From Actinomycetota bacterium (GTDB lineage Bacteria; Actinomycetota; Actinomycetes; S36-B12): a DNA stretch of 64,000 nt. The stretch spans positions 1 through 64,000 of the forward strand of contig JAUXRN010000007.1 of NCBI GenBank assembly GCA_030681835.1, written 5' to 3'. Positions 24,457 through 33,475 of the stretch are shown here, one piece after another. Each line of letters begins with the position of its first letter. The first letter of the stretch is position 1. The notes under the pieces are model-generated. The model had not been told where the DNA came from. It did no database searches and saw only the letters and a list, made by a program, of their open reading frames with translations. The position numbers and the translations under genes were made by a program.

Positions 24457-25617
24457 GTGAGCACTACCGATGCCGTGATCGTGTCCGCCGTCCGCACCCC
24501 TGTGGGGATCGGAAAGCCCGAGAAGGGCGTGCTCAGCGGGATCCACCCGGTGGACCTCTCGGCCATCGTGCTGCGCGCGGTCACTGAGCGTGCAGGAGTG
24601 GATCCGGCCCTGGTCGACGACGTGATCTGGGGATGCGTGTCGCAGGTAGGCGAGCAGGGCGTCAACGTCGCAAGGAACGCCGTCCTCACGGCCGGGTTCC
24701 CCGAGGAGGTCCCCGGCACCTCGATCGACCGGCAGTGCGGATCGAGCCAGCAGGCCGTCACGTTCGCGGCGGCCAGCGTGATCGCCGGTCACCAGGACAT
24801 CGTCATCGCGGGTGGTGTCGAGTCGATGTCGCGGGTGCCGATGTTCTCCAACATGGTCGGCGGTGAAGGCCCCTTCCCGGCTTCGATGCATGCCCGATAC
24901 GACAACGGACTGGTGCCGCAGGGGATCAGCGCCGAGATGATCGCCGCCAAGTGGGGGCTCAGCCGTGCCTACCTTGATGAGCTGGCCGCCGCCTCCCAGC
25001 AGCGGGCCGCAGCGGCCCGCTCGGCCGGCCTGTTCGACGCCGAGATCGTCCCGGTCCATGCTCTCCAGGGCACCGTGACCGAGGACCAGGGCATCCGGCC
25101 GGACACCACGGTGGAGTCGCTGGCTGCCCTGAAGACGCCATTCCAGGCCGATGGCGTGGTCACCGCTGGCAACGCCTCGCAGATCTCCGACGGGTCGGCC
25201 GCCCTGCTGATCATGAGCTCGACGAAAGCAGCAGAGCTGGGCCTGAAGCCGATCGCCCGGATCCACACCGTGGCGATGGCCGGTGTCGACCCGGTCATCA
25301 TGCTCACCGGGCCCATCCCGGCCACCGAGCGAGCCATCAAGAAATCGGGGCTGGCCCTGTCCGACATCGGCGCGTTCGAGGTCAATGAGGCCTTTGCCTC
25401 CGTCATCGGGGCCTGGCTTGCCGACACCGGGGCAGATCACGCGCTGACGAATATCAACGGCGGGGCAATCGCCCTCGGCCACCCGCTGGGCGCCTCCGGC
25501 GCACGGCTCATGACGACACTCGTGCATCACATGCAGCGCAGCGGGACTCGCTACGGCCTGCAGACGATGTGCGAGGGCGGCGGCATGGCGAACGCCACGA
25601 TCCTCGAGTTGTTGTAG
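24457..25617 (+). CDS. Acetyl-CoA C-acyltransferase (thiolase)
   Basis: 386 residues. The nucleophilic Cys is in DRQCGSSQQAVTFAA, the NEAF loop in AFEVNEAFASVIGAW, the catalytic His in NINGGAIALGHPLGASGARLMTTL, and the second catalytic Cys in LQTMCEGGGMANA. This is a complete thiolase; beta-oxidation or acetoacetyl-CoA synthesis cannot be distinguished. GTG 24457 with GGGAG upstream is preferred over GTG 24433 and ATG 24445. It converges on crgA. Confidence 0.93.
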   Translation: MSTTDAVIVSAVRTPVGIGKPEKGVLSGIHPVDLSAIVLRAVTERAGVDPALVDDVIWGCVSQVGEQGVNVARNAVLTAGFPEEVPGTSIDRQCGSSQQAVTFAAASVIAGHQDIVIAGGVESMSRVPMFSNMVGGEGPFPASMHARYDNGLVPQGISAEMIAAKWGLSRAYLDELAAASQQRAAAARSAGLFDAEIVPVHALQGTVTEDQGIRPDTTVESLAALKTPFQADGVVTAGNASQISDGSAALLIMSSTKAAELGLKPIARIHTVAMAGVDPVIMLTGPIPATERAIKKSGLALSDIGAFEVNEAFASVIGAWLADTGADHALTNINGGAIALGHPLGASGARLMTTLVHHMQRSGTRYGLQTMCEGGGMANATILELL

Positions 25618-25621
25618 CCGG

Positions 25622-25662
25622 CCTGTGGACGAGCCGCACAAGCGCACGCACTCATCCACAGG
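25622..25662. terminator. Inverted repeat between thiolase and crgA
   Basis: CCTGTGGACGAG (25622-25633) and CTCATCCACAGG (25651-25662) pair over 12 positions with one mismatch and a 17-nt loop, right after the thiolase stop. It can act in both directions between the convergent genes. Confidence 0.5.
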
Positions 25663-25665
25663 GTT

Positions 25666-25681
25666 ATCCCCAGCTGGGGAT
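25666..25681. terminator. 16-bp perfect palindrome before crgA stop
   Basis: ATCCCCAGCTGGGGAT is a perfect palindrome 19 bp beyond the crgA stop on its strand, and forms a second inverted repeat in the convergent gap. Confidence 0.45.
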
Positions 25682-25699
25682 GAATGACATTCGTGTAAG

Positions 25700-25966
25700 T
25701 CAGCGCCAGCGGGTCGAGAGAACGAAGCCGCCGGCGATGAACGCGAAGCCGATGCCGACGTTGATGATCGGGGACAGGTCGCGCATCACGGGGATCTGCG
25801 AGCCGGCGATGTAGTAGACGACGATCCAGGCCAGTCCGATGCAGAACAGGGCGACCATGGTGGGAGCCAGCCAGCGCGGCGAGCCGAGCCGAGCGATCTT
25901 CCGCTCGCCCTTGCCGGTGGGCGGCGGTGTGTAGGCATCCTTCTTGCGTCCCTTGGACTCGGGCAC
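25700..25966 (-). CDS. crgA: Cell division protein CrgA
   Basis: 88 residues. PESKGRKKDAYTPPPTGKGERK is the cytoplasmic N-terminus. SPRWLAPTMVALFCIGLAWIVVYYIAG and SPIINVGIGFAFIAGGFVLSTRWR are two membrane helices, the CrgA layout. CrgA contacts FtsZ, FtsQ and PBPs at actinomycete septa. The ORF track runs to 26527 only because the frame is open on the antisense strand of the DUF881 gene. GTG 25966 has GGAAGGAC upstream. Confidence 0.95.
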   Translation of the reverse strand: MPESKGRKKDAYTPPPTGKGERKIARLGSPRWLAPTMVALFCIGLAWIVVYYIAGSQIPVMRDLSPIINVGIGFAFIAGGFVLSTRWR

Positions 25967-26023
25967 GGGGCGTCCTTCCGTTCGGTCGTGCGGCCAGCCT
26001 GCCACACCTGTCGCCGCTGCGGT

Positions 26024-26029
26024 TACCGT
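26024..26029 (+). promoter_or_regulatory. -10 element of a leaderless DUF881 transcript
   Basis: TACCGT ends 6 nt before GTG 26036, and no Shine-Dalgarno sequence is present. Confidence 0.5.
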
Positions 26030-26035
26030 GGACTC

Positions 26036-26791
26036 GTGCGGTGGTCCTGGAATACGTCGACGACCCGGGTGCGCCCGGCAGTCGTGGCGAGCGGACTGGT
26101 CTTCGCGCTGGCCGGCCTGATGTTCGTCGTTGCGGCCAACACCAGCCAGGGCACGGACCTGCGGGCGCAGCGGGCCACCGAGTTGCGTGACCTGGTCCGG
26201 CAGCGCTCCGCGCACCTCGAGGCGACGGCGGCCCAGGTCGCCGGGCAGCAGCAGGTGGTCGACGACCTGGCGGCCGGACGGATCGGGGATCCCGCGGTCG
26301 CCGGGGCCCGTGCCGCCGTCGCCGGCCTGGCGCCGCCGGCCGGCCTGACTGAGGTCCTCGGCCGCGGGCTCACGGTCTCCCTGGACGATGCCCCGCCCCG
26401 AGACCCAGACGATCCGCTGTGGGCCGCCATCTCGGCGAACGATGTGATCGTCCATCAGGCCGACGTGCAGGCGGTGGTGAACGCCCTGTGGCGCGGAGGT
26501 GCAACAGCCCTCCAGGTCATGGACCAAAGGATCGTCGCGACCAGTTCCGTCCAGTGCGTGGGCAACACCCTCCTGCTTCAGGGCAGGGTGTACTCACCGC
26601 CCTACACGATCACGGCCGTTGGCCCGATCAAGCGGATGCGCGCGGCTCTTCGGGCTGACCCGGTGGTGGCCGCGTACCGGTCGTGGGCCGATGTCGTCGG
26701 GTTGGGATACGACGTGGTGCGACGCAACGAGGTCACGATTCCCGGCTACGACGTCCCGGTCACGATGGCCTACGCACGCACGACAGAATGA
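26036..26791 (+). CDS. DUF881 family membrane-anchored protein
   Basis: 251 residues. One membrane helix near the N-terminus (AVVASGLVFALAGLMFVVAANT, about 14-35), a coiled-coil-like stretch (LRDLVRQRSAHLEATAAQVAGQQQVVDDL, about 50-80), then the DUF881 domain (GRGLTVSLDDAPP, NDVIVHQADVQAVVNALWRGGATALQVMDQRI, ALRADPVVAAYRSWADVVGLGYDV). It is exported or faces outside. Its place between crgA and the PknB operon is conserved in actinomycetes; a cell-division-related role is inferred from context only. Confidence 0.88.
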   Translation: MRWSWNTSTTRVRPAVVASGLVFALAGLMFVVAANTSQGTDLRAQRATELRDLVRQRSAHLEATAAQVAGQQQVVDDLAAGRIGDPAVAGARAAVAGLAPPAGLTEVLGRGLTVSLDDAPPRDPDDPLWAAISANDVIVHQADVQAVVNALWRGGATALQVMDQRIVATSSVQCVGNTLLLQGRVYSPPYTITAVGPIKRMRAALRADPVVAAYRSWADVVGLGYDVVRRNEVTIPGYDVPVTMAYARTTE

Positions 26792-27414
26792 CGCCCGTGG
26801 CGCGCATCCTCGTGGTGGACAACTACGACTCGTTCGTGTTCAACCTGGTCCAGTACCTCGCCCAACTGGGGGCCGATGTCGACGTGCGCCGCAACGATGC
26901 CGTCAGCACCGATGAGGCAAGGGCGTTCGACGGCGTCCTGCTCTCGCCCGGTCCGGGAACTCCCGAGGACGCAGGCGTCTGCATGGACATGGTCCGGGAC
27001 GTCGCGGGCAGCGTGCCGATCTTCGGGGTTTGCCTGGGCCACCAGGCGATCGCCGCCGCATACGGCGCGACCGTAAGCCGTGCCCCTGAGCTGCTTCATG
27101 GCAAGACCTCGGAGGTCCTCCACACTGGCGAGGGGGTCCTGGCCGGGCTCCCGTCGCCCTTCATCGCTACCAGGTACCACTCCCTCGCCGTGGACCCTGC
27201 TACCGTCCCCGACGAGCTGAGCGTCACGGGGGCCACGGCCAGCGGCGTGATCATGGCGCTGCGCCATCGAGACCTGGCCGTCGAGGGCGTGCAGTTCCAC
27301 CCTGAGTCGGTGCTCACGGAAGGCGGCCACCTCATGCTGGCCAACTGGCTTGCCGAGTGCGGGGACCCCGCGGCCCGGGCCAGGGCGGCCGGGCTGTCCC
27401 CGGTCGTTGGCTAG
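26788..27414 (+). CDS. Aminodeoxychorismate/anthranilate synthase component II (glutamine amidotransferase)
   Basis: 208 residues of the class I GATase family. ILVVDNYDSFVFNLVQYLAQLG is the start, VLLSPGPGTPEDAG the oxyanion-hole region, PIFGVCLGHQAIAAAYG holds the catalytic Cys, and VEGVQFHPESVLTEGG holds His and Glu. It supplies ammonia for p-aminobenzoate (PabA) or anthranilate (TrpG) synthesis; the partner is not in the window, so the two cannot be separated. ATG 26788 overlaps the DUF881 stop (ATGA). Its TAG shares the tetranucleotide CTAG with the stop of pknB. Confidence 0.92.
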   Translation: MTPVARILVVDNYDSFVFNLVQYLAQLGADVDVRRNDAVSTDEARAFDGVLLSPGPGTPEDAGVCMDMVRDVAGSVPIFGVCLGHQAIAAAYGATVSRAPELLHGKTSEVLHTGEGVLAGLPSPFIATRYHSLAVDPATVPDELSVTGATASGVIMALRHRDLAVEGVQFHPESVLTEGGHLMLANWLAECGDPAARARAAGLSPVVG

Positions 27415-29207
27415 GGGCTCGGCGGAGGAGCTTCGGTCGGGGTCTCGACCGGGATTGTCGGCGGAGGTGTCTCGGTCGGCGTGGGCGTGGGTGTGGGCGT
27501 CGGTGTCGGTGTCGGCAGTGGGGGCGAGGTAGCCACGGTGATCGTGACCACCGAGCCGCGGGGCAGCAGCTCGCCTGCCTGTGGGGTCTGGGCGAGGACG
27601 GTGCCGGCTCCGACGGAACCGTCCTCGAGTTCGACAACCTGCACGTCGAAGCCGATCTGGGCGAGGTCGCTGCGGGCCTGAGCCTCGCTGGTGCCGATGA
27701 GCTTGGGCACCTTGACCAGTCCGGACGACACCGTGATGTTGACCGGGGTGCCGGAATCGATCTGGGTTCCCTCGCCCGGGTCCTGCTCGAGGACGTAGCC
27801 GGCCGGCTGCTGGGAGTTCTTCTCCTTGATCGCGCCGAGAACCAGCCCGGCGTCCTCGAGGGCGGTCCGCGCCGCATCGATGGAAGTCAGGGCGACCAGT
27901 TGCGGGACCGTTGCCTGCTCCAGGCCGCTGCTGATCGTGACGTTCACCGACTGGCCTAGCTCGATGGACTCCCCGGCGGCGGGCTGCTGCGCGACGATCG
28001 TGCCTTCCGGTCGCTCGGAAGTCGTGGGCGTCTGCGCACCAAGCCGTAGGTCGAGGTCGTTGAGCTCCTGGGTGGCAACCTCGATGGTGAGGCCGTCAAG
28101 GTTGGGCACCTGCACCTGGCCCGCCGTCGTCCCGCCGAAGATGTACCTGCCGATGAACAACGCACCGACGATGGCCGCCGTGATACCGATGAGGCTGAGC
28201 GTCCAGAACAGGAAGCCGCGTCGCCGACGCGGCCGGCGGGTGTCGTACATCGGCTCGACACGCGCGGCACCGGCCGCGTCGATGGCAGGCATCATCTGCG
28301 TGCGATCGGTGGTGATGGCCGGGACGGCCGCCGTCACCGGCGAACCCGCGATGGCCCGCTCGACGTCTGCGCGGAAGTCGGCTGCTGTCTGGTAGCGGTC
28401 ATCCGTGCGCTTGGCCAGCGCGTGCAGCACGACAGCGTCGACCTCCGGGGTGACCCCCGGGTCCACCTGGGACGGCGGCAACGGCATCTCGCTCACGTGC
28501 TGGTACGCGATGGACACCGGCGAGTCACCACGGAAGGGCGGTCGTCCGGTCAGCAGCTCGTACAGCAGCACGCCGGTGGAGTACAGGTCCGACCGAGCGT
28601 CGACGACCTCGCCGCGGGCCTGTTCGGGGGACAGGTACTGCGCGGTACCCATGACGGCCGACGTCGCGGTCATCGTGGTGCCGGCGTCGTTCATGGCGCG
28701 AGCGATGCCGAAGTCCATGACCTTGACGTCGCCCGTCCGCGTGAGCATGACGTTGGCCGGCTTGATGTCGCGATGCACGATCCCGTGCCGGTGGGCGTAG
28801 TCGAGCGCGGCGAGCACTCCCGCGGTGATCTCCAGGGCGCGTTCGGGGAGCAGGCGTCGGCCGCTGGCCAGCAACTGCCGCAGGGTCATGCCGTCGACGA
28901 ACTCCATGACGATGTACGGCACGACCGTTCGTGCGCCCTCAGGCGAGGTCAGGACGTCCTCGCCCGTGTCGTAGACCGCGACGATGTTGGGATGGTTCAA
29001 CGATGCTGCCGACTGGGCCTCGCGGCGGAACCTGGCCTGGAAGGTCGGGTCCTTGGCCAGGTCCGGCCGCAGGATCTTGGTTGCCACGCGGCGGCCCAGC
29101 CGCAGATCCCGTCCTTCGTGCACCTCTGCCATGCCGCCTCGGCCGATGACCTCGCCGATCTCATAGCGGTCACCAAGCATGCGCGCCGGCCCGGGTTCGG
29201 TGGTCAT
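27411..29207 (-). CDS. pknB: Serine/threonine protein kinase PknB with PASTA repeats
   Basis: 598 residues. The kinase domain (about 15-280) shows GRGGMAEVHEG (P-loop), ATP-anchoring Lys44 (VATK), HRDIKPANVML (catalytic loop), DFGIARAM and GTAQYLSPEQARG after a TMTATS activation loop. A membrane helix (FLFWTLSLIGITAAIVGALFIG, about 335) is followed by three PASTA repeats (VQVPNLDGLTIEVATQELN, ATVPQLVALTSIDAARTALED, VKVPKLIGTSEAQARSDLAQ). A Thr-Pro repeat tail (PTPTPTPTPTETPPP) ends the protein. Mycobacterial PknB has four PASTA repeats. It senses muropeptide or lipid II and phosphorylates CwlM, FhaA/B and division proteins. pknA is absent here. Confidence 0.97.
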   Translation of the reverse strand: MTTEPGPARMLGDRYEIGEVIGRGGMAEVHEGRDLRLGRRVATKILRPDLAKDPTFQARFRREAQSAASLNHPNIVAVYDTGEDVLTSPEGARTVVPYIVMEFVDGMTLRQLLASGRRLLPERALEITAGVLAALDYAHRHGIVHRDIKPANVMLTRTGDVKVMDFGIARAMNDAGTTMTATSAVMGTAQYLSPEQARGEVVDARSDLYSTGVLLYELLTGRPPFRGDSPVSIAYQHVSEMPLPPSQVDPGVTPEVDAVVLHALAKRTDDRYQTAADFRADVERAIAGSPVTAAVPAITTDRTQMMPAIDAAGAARVEPMYDTRRPRRRRGFLFWTLSLIGITAAIVGALFIGRYIFGGTTAGQVQVPNLDGLTIEVATQELNDLDLRLGAQTPTTSERPEGTIVAQQPAAGESIELGQSVNVTISSGLEQATVPQLVALTSIDAARTALEDAGLVLGAIKEKNSQQPAGYVLEQDPGEGTQIDSGTPVNITVSSGLVKVPKLIGTSEAQARSDLAQIGFDVQVVELEDGSVGAGTVLAQTPQAGELLPRGSVVTITVATSPPLPTPTPTPTPTPTPTETPPPTIPVETPTEAPPPSP

Positions 29208-29250
29208 TCAGCCATTCTCTCAGTAGCGGGTCATCGGGGCGGGATGCGAC

Positions 29251-30693
29251 TCAGCGCAGGACGGCCTGGATGACGGCGCGGGCGATCGGGGCGGCGAGCT
29301 GGTTGCCACTGACCTCGGGTGCCCCGGCATCCTCGACCATGACGGCAACCGCCACCTGCGGGTCCTGGGCCGGGGCGAACGCAACGAACCAGGCGACCGC
29401 CGGGTTGTCATTGCCGGTCTGTGCGGTCCCGGTCTTGCCGGCCACCCGGACGCCGGGGATCTGGGCGTTGCTGCCGGTGCCATTCTCGACGGCATTGACC
29501 ATCATCTCGGCCAACTGGGCCGCGTGCACCGGGGTCATGGCATCGGCGAAGGCAGCGGGGTCCGTGGTCTGGACGATCGCGAGATCGGGTCCCCGGATCT
29601 CCTGGACGAGGTAGGGATCCATGGTCCGGCCGGCGTTGCCGATCGCGGCGGCGACCATCGCCATCTGCAGCGCAGTGGCACGCACGTCGAACTGGCCGAT
29701 GGCGGCCATCGCGGTCTGCGGCGGGTCAGGGTCTTCGGGGAAGACGGACCGCGCGGCCCGCAACGGGATCTGGAACGAGGTATCGAAACCCATGAGCGCC
29801 GCCTGCGCGCGAAGGGCGTCGTCGCCGAGGTCGTTGCCGAGCCACGCGAAGGCCGTGTTGCACGACACGGCGAGTGCCTCGCGGAGCGTGATCATGCCGG
29901 AGGGGGTGCAGGCCTGACCGTTCCAGTTGCGGAGCTTCTTCGTGGACAGGGGGAGCTGATAGGTGCGTGGGCCCGGCAGCAGGGACTCGGGCGTGTACCT
30001 GCCGGATGCCAGCGCAGCCGCCGCGGTGATGAGCTTGAAGGTTGAGCCGGGCGGATTGAGCGCCACGATGGGACGGTTCAGCAGTGGCTTGTTCGGATCC
30101 TCCTCGAGCGACGCATAGTAGTCGCGGATGGCGGCCGGGTCGTGGCTCGACAGCAGGTTGGGATCGAACGACGGCATCTGGACCGATGCCAGGATCCGGC
30201 CGGTCGACGGCTCGATGGCGACCACGGCTCCGCGCTTGCCCTGCAGGCCGTTGAAGGCTGCCTTCTGGGCCCGCGCATCGAGGGTTGTGGTCACCGCGCC
30301 GCCGACCGGCTGCCGACCGGCGAACAGTTGCTCGATCCGGTCCACCACGAACAATGAGGAACGCCCGGTCAGGATCCGGTTCTCGGTGCGCTCGAGACCT
30401 GTGGCGCCGTAGACGAGCGAGTAGAACCCCGTGACCGGGGCGTAGAGAGGGCCGTCGGAGTAGACCCGAAGGAACTTCAGCGTGTCGCCCGTCTCGATCG
30501 ATCGGGCGACGGGGTTGGGTCCCACCAGGATGGGTCCGCGCTCCCGGCCGTACTCCTCCAGCAGGATCCGCTGGTTGCCCGGTCGCTCGCGGTAGTCCCG
30601 GGCAAGGACGACCTGGATCACCGAGATGTTCACGAGCAGGGCAAGCAGGAGGATGGTGAGGACCACGGCGATCCTGCGGATCGGACGGTTCAT
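29251..30693 (-). CDS. pbpA: Class B penicillin-binding protein PbpA (transpeptidase)
   Basis: 480 residues. A signal-anchor (RIAVVLTILLLALLVNISVIQVV) precedes an N-terminal pedestal domain. The transpeptidase motifs are complete: STFK (NPPGSTFKLIT), SCN (ALAVSCNTAFAWLG) and KTG (VAGKTGTAQTG). It cross-links peptidoglycan with the RodA/FtsW-type protein encoded just upstream, whose stop overlaps this start (ATGA). The place in fhaA-pknB operons is conserved. Confidence 0.96.
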   Translation of the reverse strand: MNRPIRRIAVVLTILLLALLVNISVIQVVLARDYRERPGNQRILLEEYGRERGPILVGPNPVARSIETGDTLKFLRVYSDGPLYAPVTGFYSLVYGATGLERTENRILTGRSSLFVVDRIEQLFAGRQPVGGAVTTTLDARAQKAAFNGLQGKRGAVVAIEPSTGRILASVQMPSFDPNLLSSHDPAAIRDYYASLEEDPNKPLLNRPIVALNPPGSTFKLITAAAALASGRYTPESLLPGPRTYQLPLSTKKLRNWNGQACTPSGMITLREALAVSCNTAFAWLGNDLGDDALRAQAALMGFDTSFQIPLRAARSVFPEDPDPPQTAMAAIGQFDVRATALQMAMVAAAIGNAGRTMDPYLVQEIRGPDLAIVQTTDPAAFADAMTPVHAAQLAEMMVNAVENGTGSNAQIPGVRVAGKTGTAQTGNDNPAVAWFVAFAPAQDPQVAVAVMVEDAGAPEVSGNQLAAPIARAVIQAVLR

Positions 30694-32099
30694 GTGCGAC
30701 GCACTACCTGGGTCACGGCGTCGTCAGGCGATGGGGTCATGACCTCGGGACGCCGCGCCCGGTCTGACACACGCAGGAGCAAGGCCACGATGATCCAGTT
30801 GGCAATAAGCGAGGACCCGCCGTAGGACAGGAAGGGCGTCGTGAGCCCGGTCAGCGGGATCAACCGCGTGACACCGCCAATGATCACGAAGACCTGCAGC
30901 GCCAAGGTGATCGATAGGCCGGCCGCGAGGAGTTGGCCGAAAGGGTCGCGCACGGACACCGCGGTGCGCAGGCCACGCTCGATGAGGACCGCGTAAAGCA
31001 GCAGCATCGCCACGAGTCCGGTGAGGCCGAGTTCCTCGCCGAGGGCCGCCACGATGAAGTCGGTGTTCGCGAACGGCACGAGGTTCGGGAAGCCCTGGCC
31101 CAGGCCAGCACCGAGGATGCCACCGTTGGCGAGGCCGAACAGGGACTGCACGATCTGGTAGCCCGAGTCATCGGCGTAGGCCCACGGGTCCAGCCACACG
31201 GTCACCCGCAGCCGCACGTGCCCGAACAGGTAGTAGGCGAGCAGGGCCCCTGCCGCGAAGAGCAGTCCGCCAAGGACGAGCCAGGAGCGGCGCTGGGTCG
31301 CGATGTACAGCATGGTCACGAAGAGCCCGAAGAACAGCAGCGAGGTGCCTAGGTCGGTCTCGAAGATGAGCACGCCGAGGGAGACGAGCCAGGCGAACAG
31401 GATCGGGCCGAGGTCCTTCACGCGCGGCAGCCCTATGCCCACGACCTTGGTGCGCACGAGGGCGAGGGAGTCGCGCTTCTCGACGAGGTATCCAGCGAAG
31501 AAGACGGTGAGCAGGATCTTGGCGAGTTCAGCTGGCTGGAAGGAGAAGCCGCCCAGGCGGATCCATAGGGTGGCCCCGTTCACGGTCGTGCCGATCACGG
31601 GGGCCAGCGGCAGCACGAGCAGGATGAGGCCGGCCAGGCCGAGGGTGTACGTGTACCGCTGCAGGATGCGGTGGTCCCGGAGCAGCACCAGCACGGAGAC
31701 GAACAGGATGACGGCCACGGTGAACCAGGTCAGCTGCGAGTACACATCCGGCGTGGGCGACGGATTGCCGTTCAAGTCGGCACGGGAGGCCGCGGCGACG
31801 TCGATCCGGTAGATCATCACCAGGCCCAGGATGGTGAGCAGGGTCGCTACGGGGAGCATGACCGGATCCGCGTAACGCGCCTTCCAGCGCACCACTGCGT
31901 GCATCGCCAGCGATAGCGCGGCAACCACGGCAGCCGTGATCCACAGGCTGTCACCCGCAGTCTCACCGGTTGCCCAGGTGACCTGGAGGATCCCGAGCAT
32001 GCCGAGGCCCCAGGCGAAGACGAGGAGTAGCAACTCGAGATTGCGCCTCGTCGGCTGGCGCCGCACACGCGGTGGCTGCACGTCGTCAGGAGTGCTCAC
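30690..32099 (-). CDS. rodA: RodA/FtsW/SpoVE family peptidoglycan polymerase
   Basis: 469 residues with about ten to twelve membrane helices. SEDS landmarks are visible: ATLWIRLGGFSFQPAELAKILLTVFFAGYLVEKR, FETDLGTSLLFFGLFVTMLYIAT, YQIVQSLFGLANGGILGAGLGQGFPNLVPFANTDFIVAALGEELGLTG and TRLIPLTGLTTPFLSYGGSSLIANW. It is a lipid II glycosyltransferase working with PbpA. GTG 32099 overlaps the pstP stop (GTGA), so the longer ORF from 32144 is rejected. Confidence 0.95.
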   Translation of the reverse strand: MSTPDDVQPPRVRRQPTRRNLELLLLVFAWGLGMLGILQVTWATGETAGDSLWITAAVVAALSLAMHAVVRWKARYADPVMLPVATLLTILGLVMIYRIDVAAASRADLNGNPSPTPDVYSQLTWFTVAVILFVSVLVLLRDHRILQRYTYTLGLAGLILLVLPLAPVIGTTVNGATLWIRLGGFSFQPAELAKILLTVFFAGYLVEKRDSLALVRTKVVGIGLPRVKDLGPILFAWLVSLGVLIFETDLGTSLLFFGLFVTMLYIATQRRSWLVLGGLLFAAGALLAYYLFGHVRLRVTVWLDPWAYADDSGYQIVQSLFGLANGGILGAGLGQGFPNLVPFANTDFIVAALGEELGLTGLVAMLLLYAVLIERGLRTAVSVRDPFGQLLAAGLSITLALQVFVIIGGVTRLIPLTGLTTPFLSYGGSSLIANWIIVALLLRVSDRARRPEVMTPSPDDAVTQVVRRT

Positions 32100-33469
32100 G
32101 GCGACGTCCCGGGGCAGCCCGCGGGGGGCAGGAGGGTCTGGCACTGGGCTGAGCGGCTGGCCAGTTCGGCCACGATGCGCTCGGCGTCGACCTCGTCAGC
32201 CGCAGGGATCCCCTTACTGACCAACTCCTGGTCGAAGTAGGGAAGCGTGCCCACCTGAAGTCCGGAGTCCAACCAGAGGGTCGACAGCGGGGCACCGAGC
32301 AGAGAGCCCTGGATCCCTTGGTAGACGCTGACTGTCCCGGTACCAGCAGTCCCGTTGATGGCGACGTACCACTGCGTGCCCAGCCACGCGCGGGCCGACA
32401 GGCCCGCCGCCGCCGCCAGGACGACGATCACCAGGACCACGGCGGTGATCCAGGCCCAGCGTCGTCGCGTTCGCTTTCGTCGCTGGCGTCGCTCGCCCTT
32501 CTCACGGGCGCGCCGGCGCGCGGTCTCCGCGGCGGGCACCTGCAGGTCTGCATCGATGAACGGCTGCGGTGCGGTCGGCGGACCACCGTCTATCGGCGGG
32601 GGGGCATCGGGCCGGTCGGGGTCGGGCTGCGCATCGTCGGGGAACCGCACGCCGGGCAGGCGCAGGCGCACCCGCGTCTCGCCCGCCGCCCCGACAACCA
32701 CGGGGGCGAAGGCCTCGGTCACCTCGGCAATGCCCGGGCCGATCTCGGGGACGTCGACGACGTCGGCCACCACGACGGTGACGTTGTCCGGTGCCCCGCG
32801 CTCGAGGGCGAGGTCGACCAGACGGGTCACGCAGCCCGTCGGCTCGCCCTCCGACAGCAGCAGGGAGATCTCATCGTGGGCCACGACGCCCGACAGCCCG
32901 TCGGTGCAGAGCATGTAGCGGTCGCCGTCGCGGGCCTCGCGCAGGGAGAGGTCGGCCTCGACCGGGTTCATGCCGTCCAGCGCGCGCATGATCAAGGACC
33001 GGCGCGGATGAACCATGGCCTCGGCGTCGGTGATGCGCCCGGCGTCCACCAGAGTCTGCACGTAGGTGTGGTCATGGGTGATCTGCAGGAGTTCGCCGTC
33101 GCGCAGCAGGTATGCGCGTGAATCCCCTACGTGCACGACGGCAATCTGATCGCCCAGCCAGTAGACGCCGGTCACCGTCGTGCCCATGCCGGTGAGCTCG
33201 GGATCGTCGGCGATGACGTCGGCGATCCCCTCGCCGACATCCTCGACGGCCTCGCCCAGTGACGCGATGACCTCGGCCACGGATGGGGGATGCACGTCGA
33301 GGTCTGCCACGGTGGCGACCGCGATCGCGCTGGCGAGCTCGCCGGCGGCGTGCCCGCCCATGCCGTCGGCCACCATGAGCAGGGCCGGCCCGGCGTAGCC
33401 GGAATCCTCGTTGCCCTCGCGGATGAGCCCGACGTCGGACCGGGCGGCGTAACGCAGGCGGAGGGTCAT
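32096..33469 (-). CDS. pstP: PP2C-type serine/threonine phosphatase PstP
   Basis: 457 residues. The PP2C domain (1-240) has RSDVGLIREGNEDSGYAGPALLMVADGMGGHAAGELAS, GMGTTVTGVYWLGDQIAVVHVGDSRAYLLRDGEL, YMLCTDGLSGVV and GAPDNVTVVVADV, with the metal-binding Asp residues in place. A Pro/Asp-rich linker and basic RRAREKGERRQRRKRTRRR lead to a membrane helix (AWITAVVLVIVVLAAAAGLSARAWLG, about 335-360) and an external domain of about 95 residues. It reverses PknB phosphorylation. Confidence 0.96.
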   Translation of the reverse strand: MTLRLRYAARSDVGLIREGNEDSGYAGPALLMVADGMGGHAAGELASAIAVATVADLDVHPPSVAEVIASLGEAVEDVGEGIADVIADDPELTGMGTTVTGVYWLGDQIAVVHVGDSRAYLLRDGELLQITHDHTYVQTLVDAGRITDAEAMVHPRRSLIMRALDGMNPVEADLSLREARDGDRYMLCTDGLSGVVAHDEISLLLSEGEPTGCVTRLVDLALERGAPDNVTVVVADVVDVPEIGPGIAEVTEAFAPVVVGAAGETRVRLRLPGVRFPDDAQPDPDRPDAPPPIDGGPPTAPQPFIDADLQVPAAETARRRAREKGERRQRRKRTRRRWAWITAVVLVIVVLAAAAGLSARAWLGTQWYVAINGTAGTGTVSVYQGIQGSLLGAPLSTLWLDSGLQVGTLPYFDQELVSKGIPAADEVDAERIVAELASRSAQCQTLLPPAGCPGTSP

Positions 33470-33475
33470 GTCGGG

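Noticed and set aside
25700-26527. 276-codon minus ORF ending as CrgA
   Set aside because: Only the last 88 codons are CrgA; the rest is antisense to DUF881 and a ribosome site supports the internal GTG.
27481-27540. GT-rich repetitive DNA resembling a tandem repeat or CRISPR-like array
   Set aside because: It encodes the Thr-Pro tail of PknB; there are no spacers and no equal repeat units.
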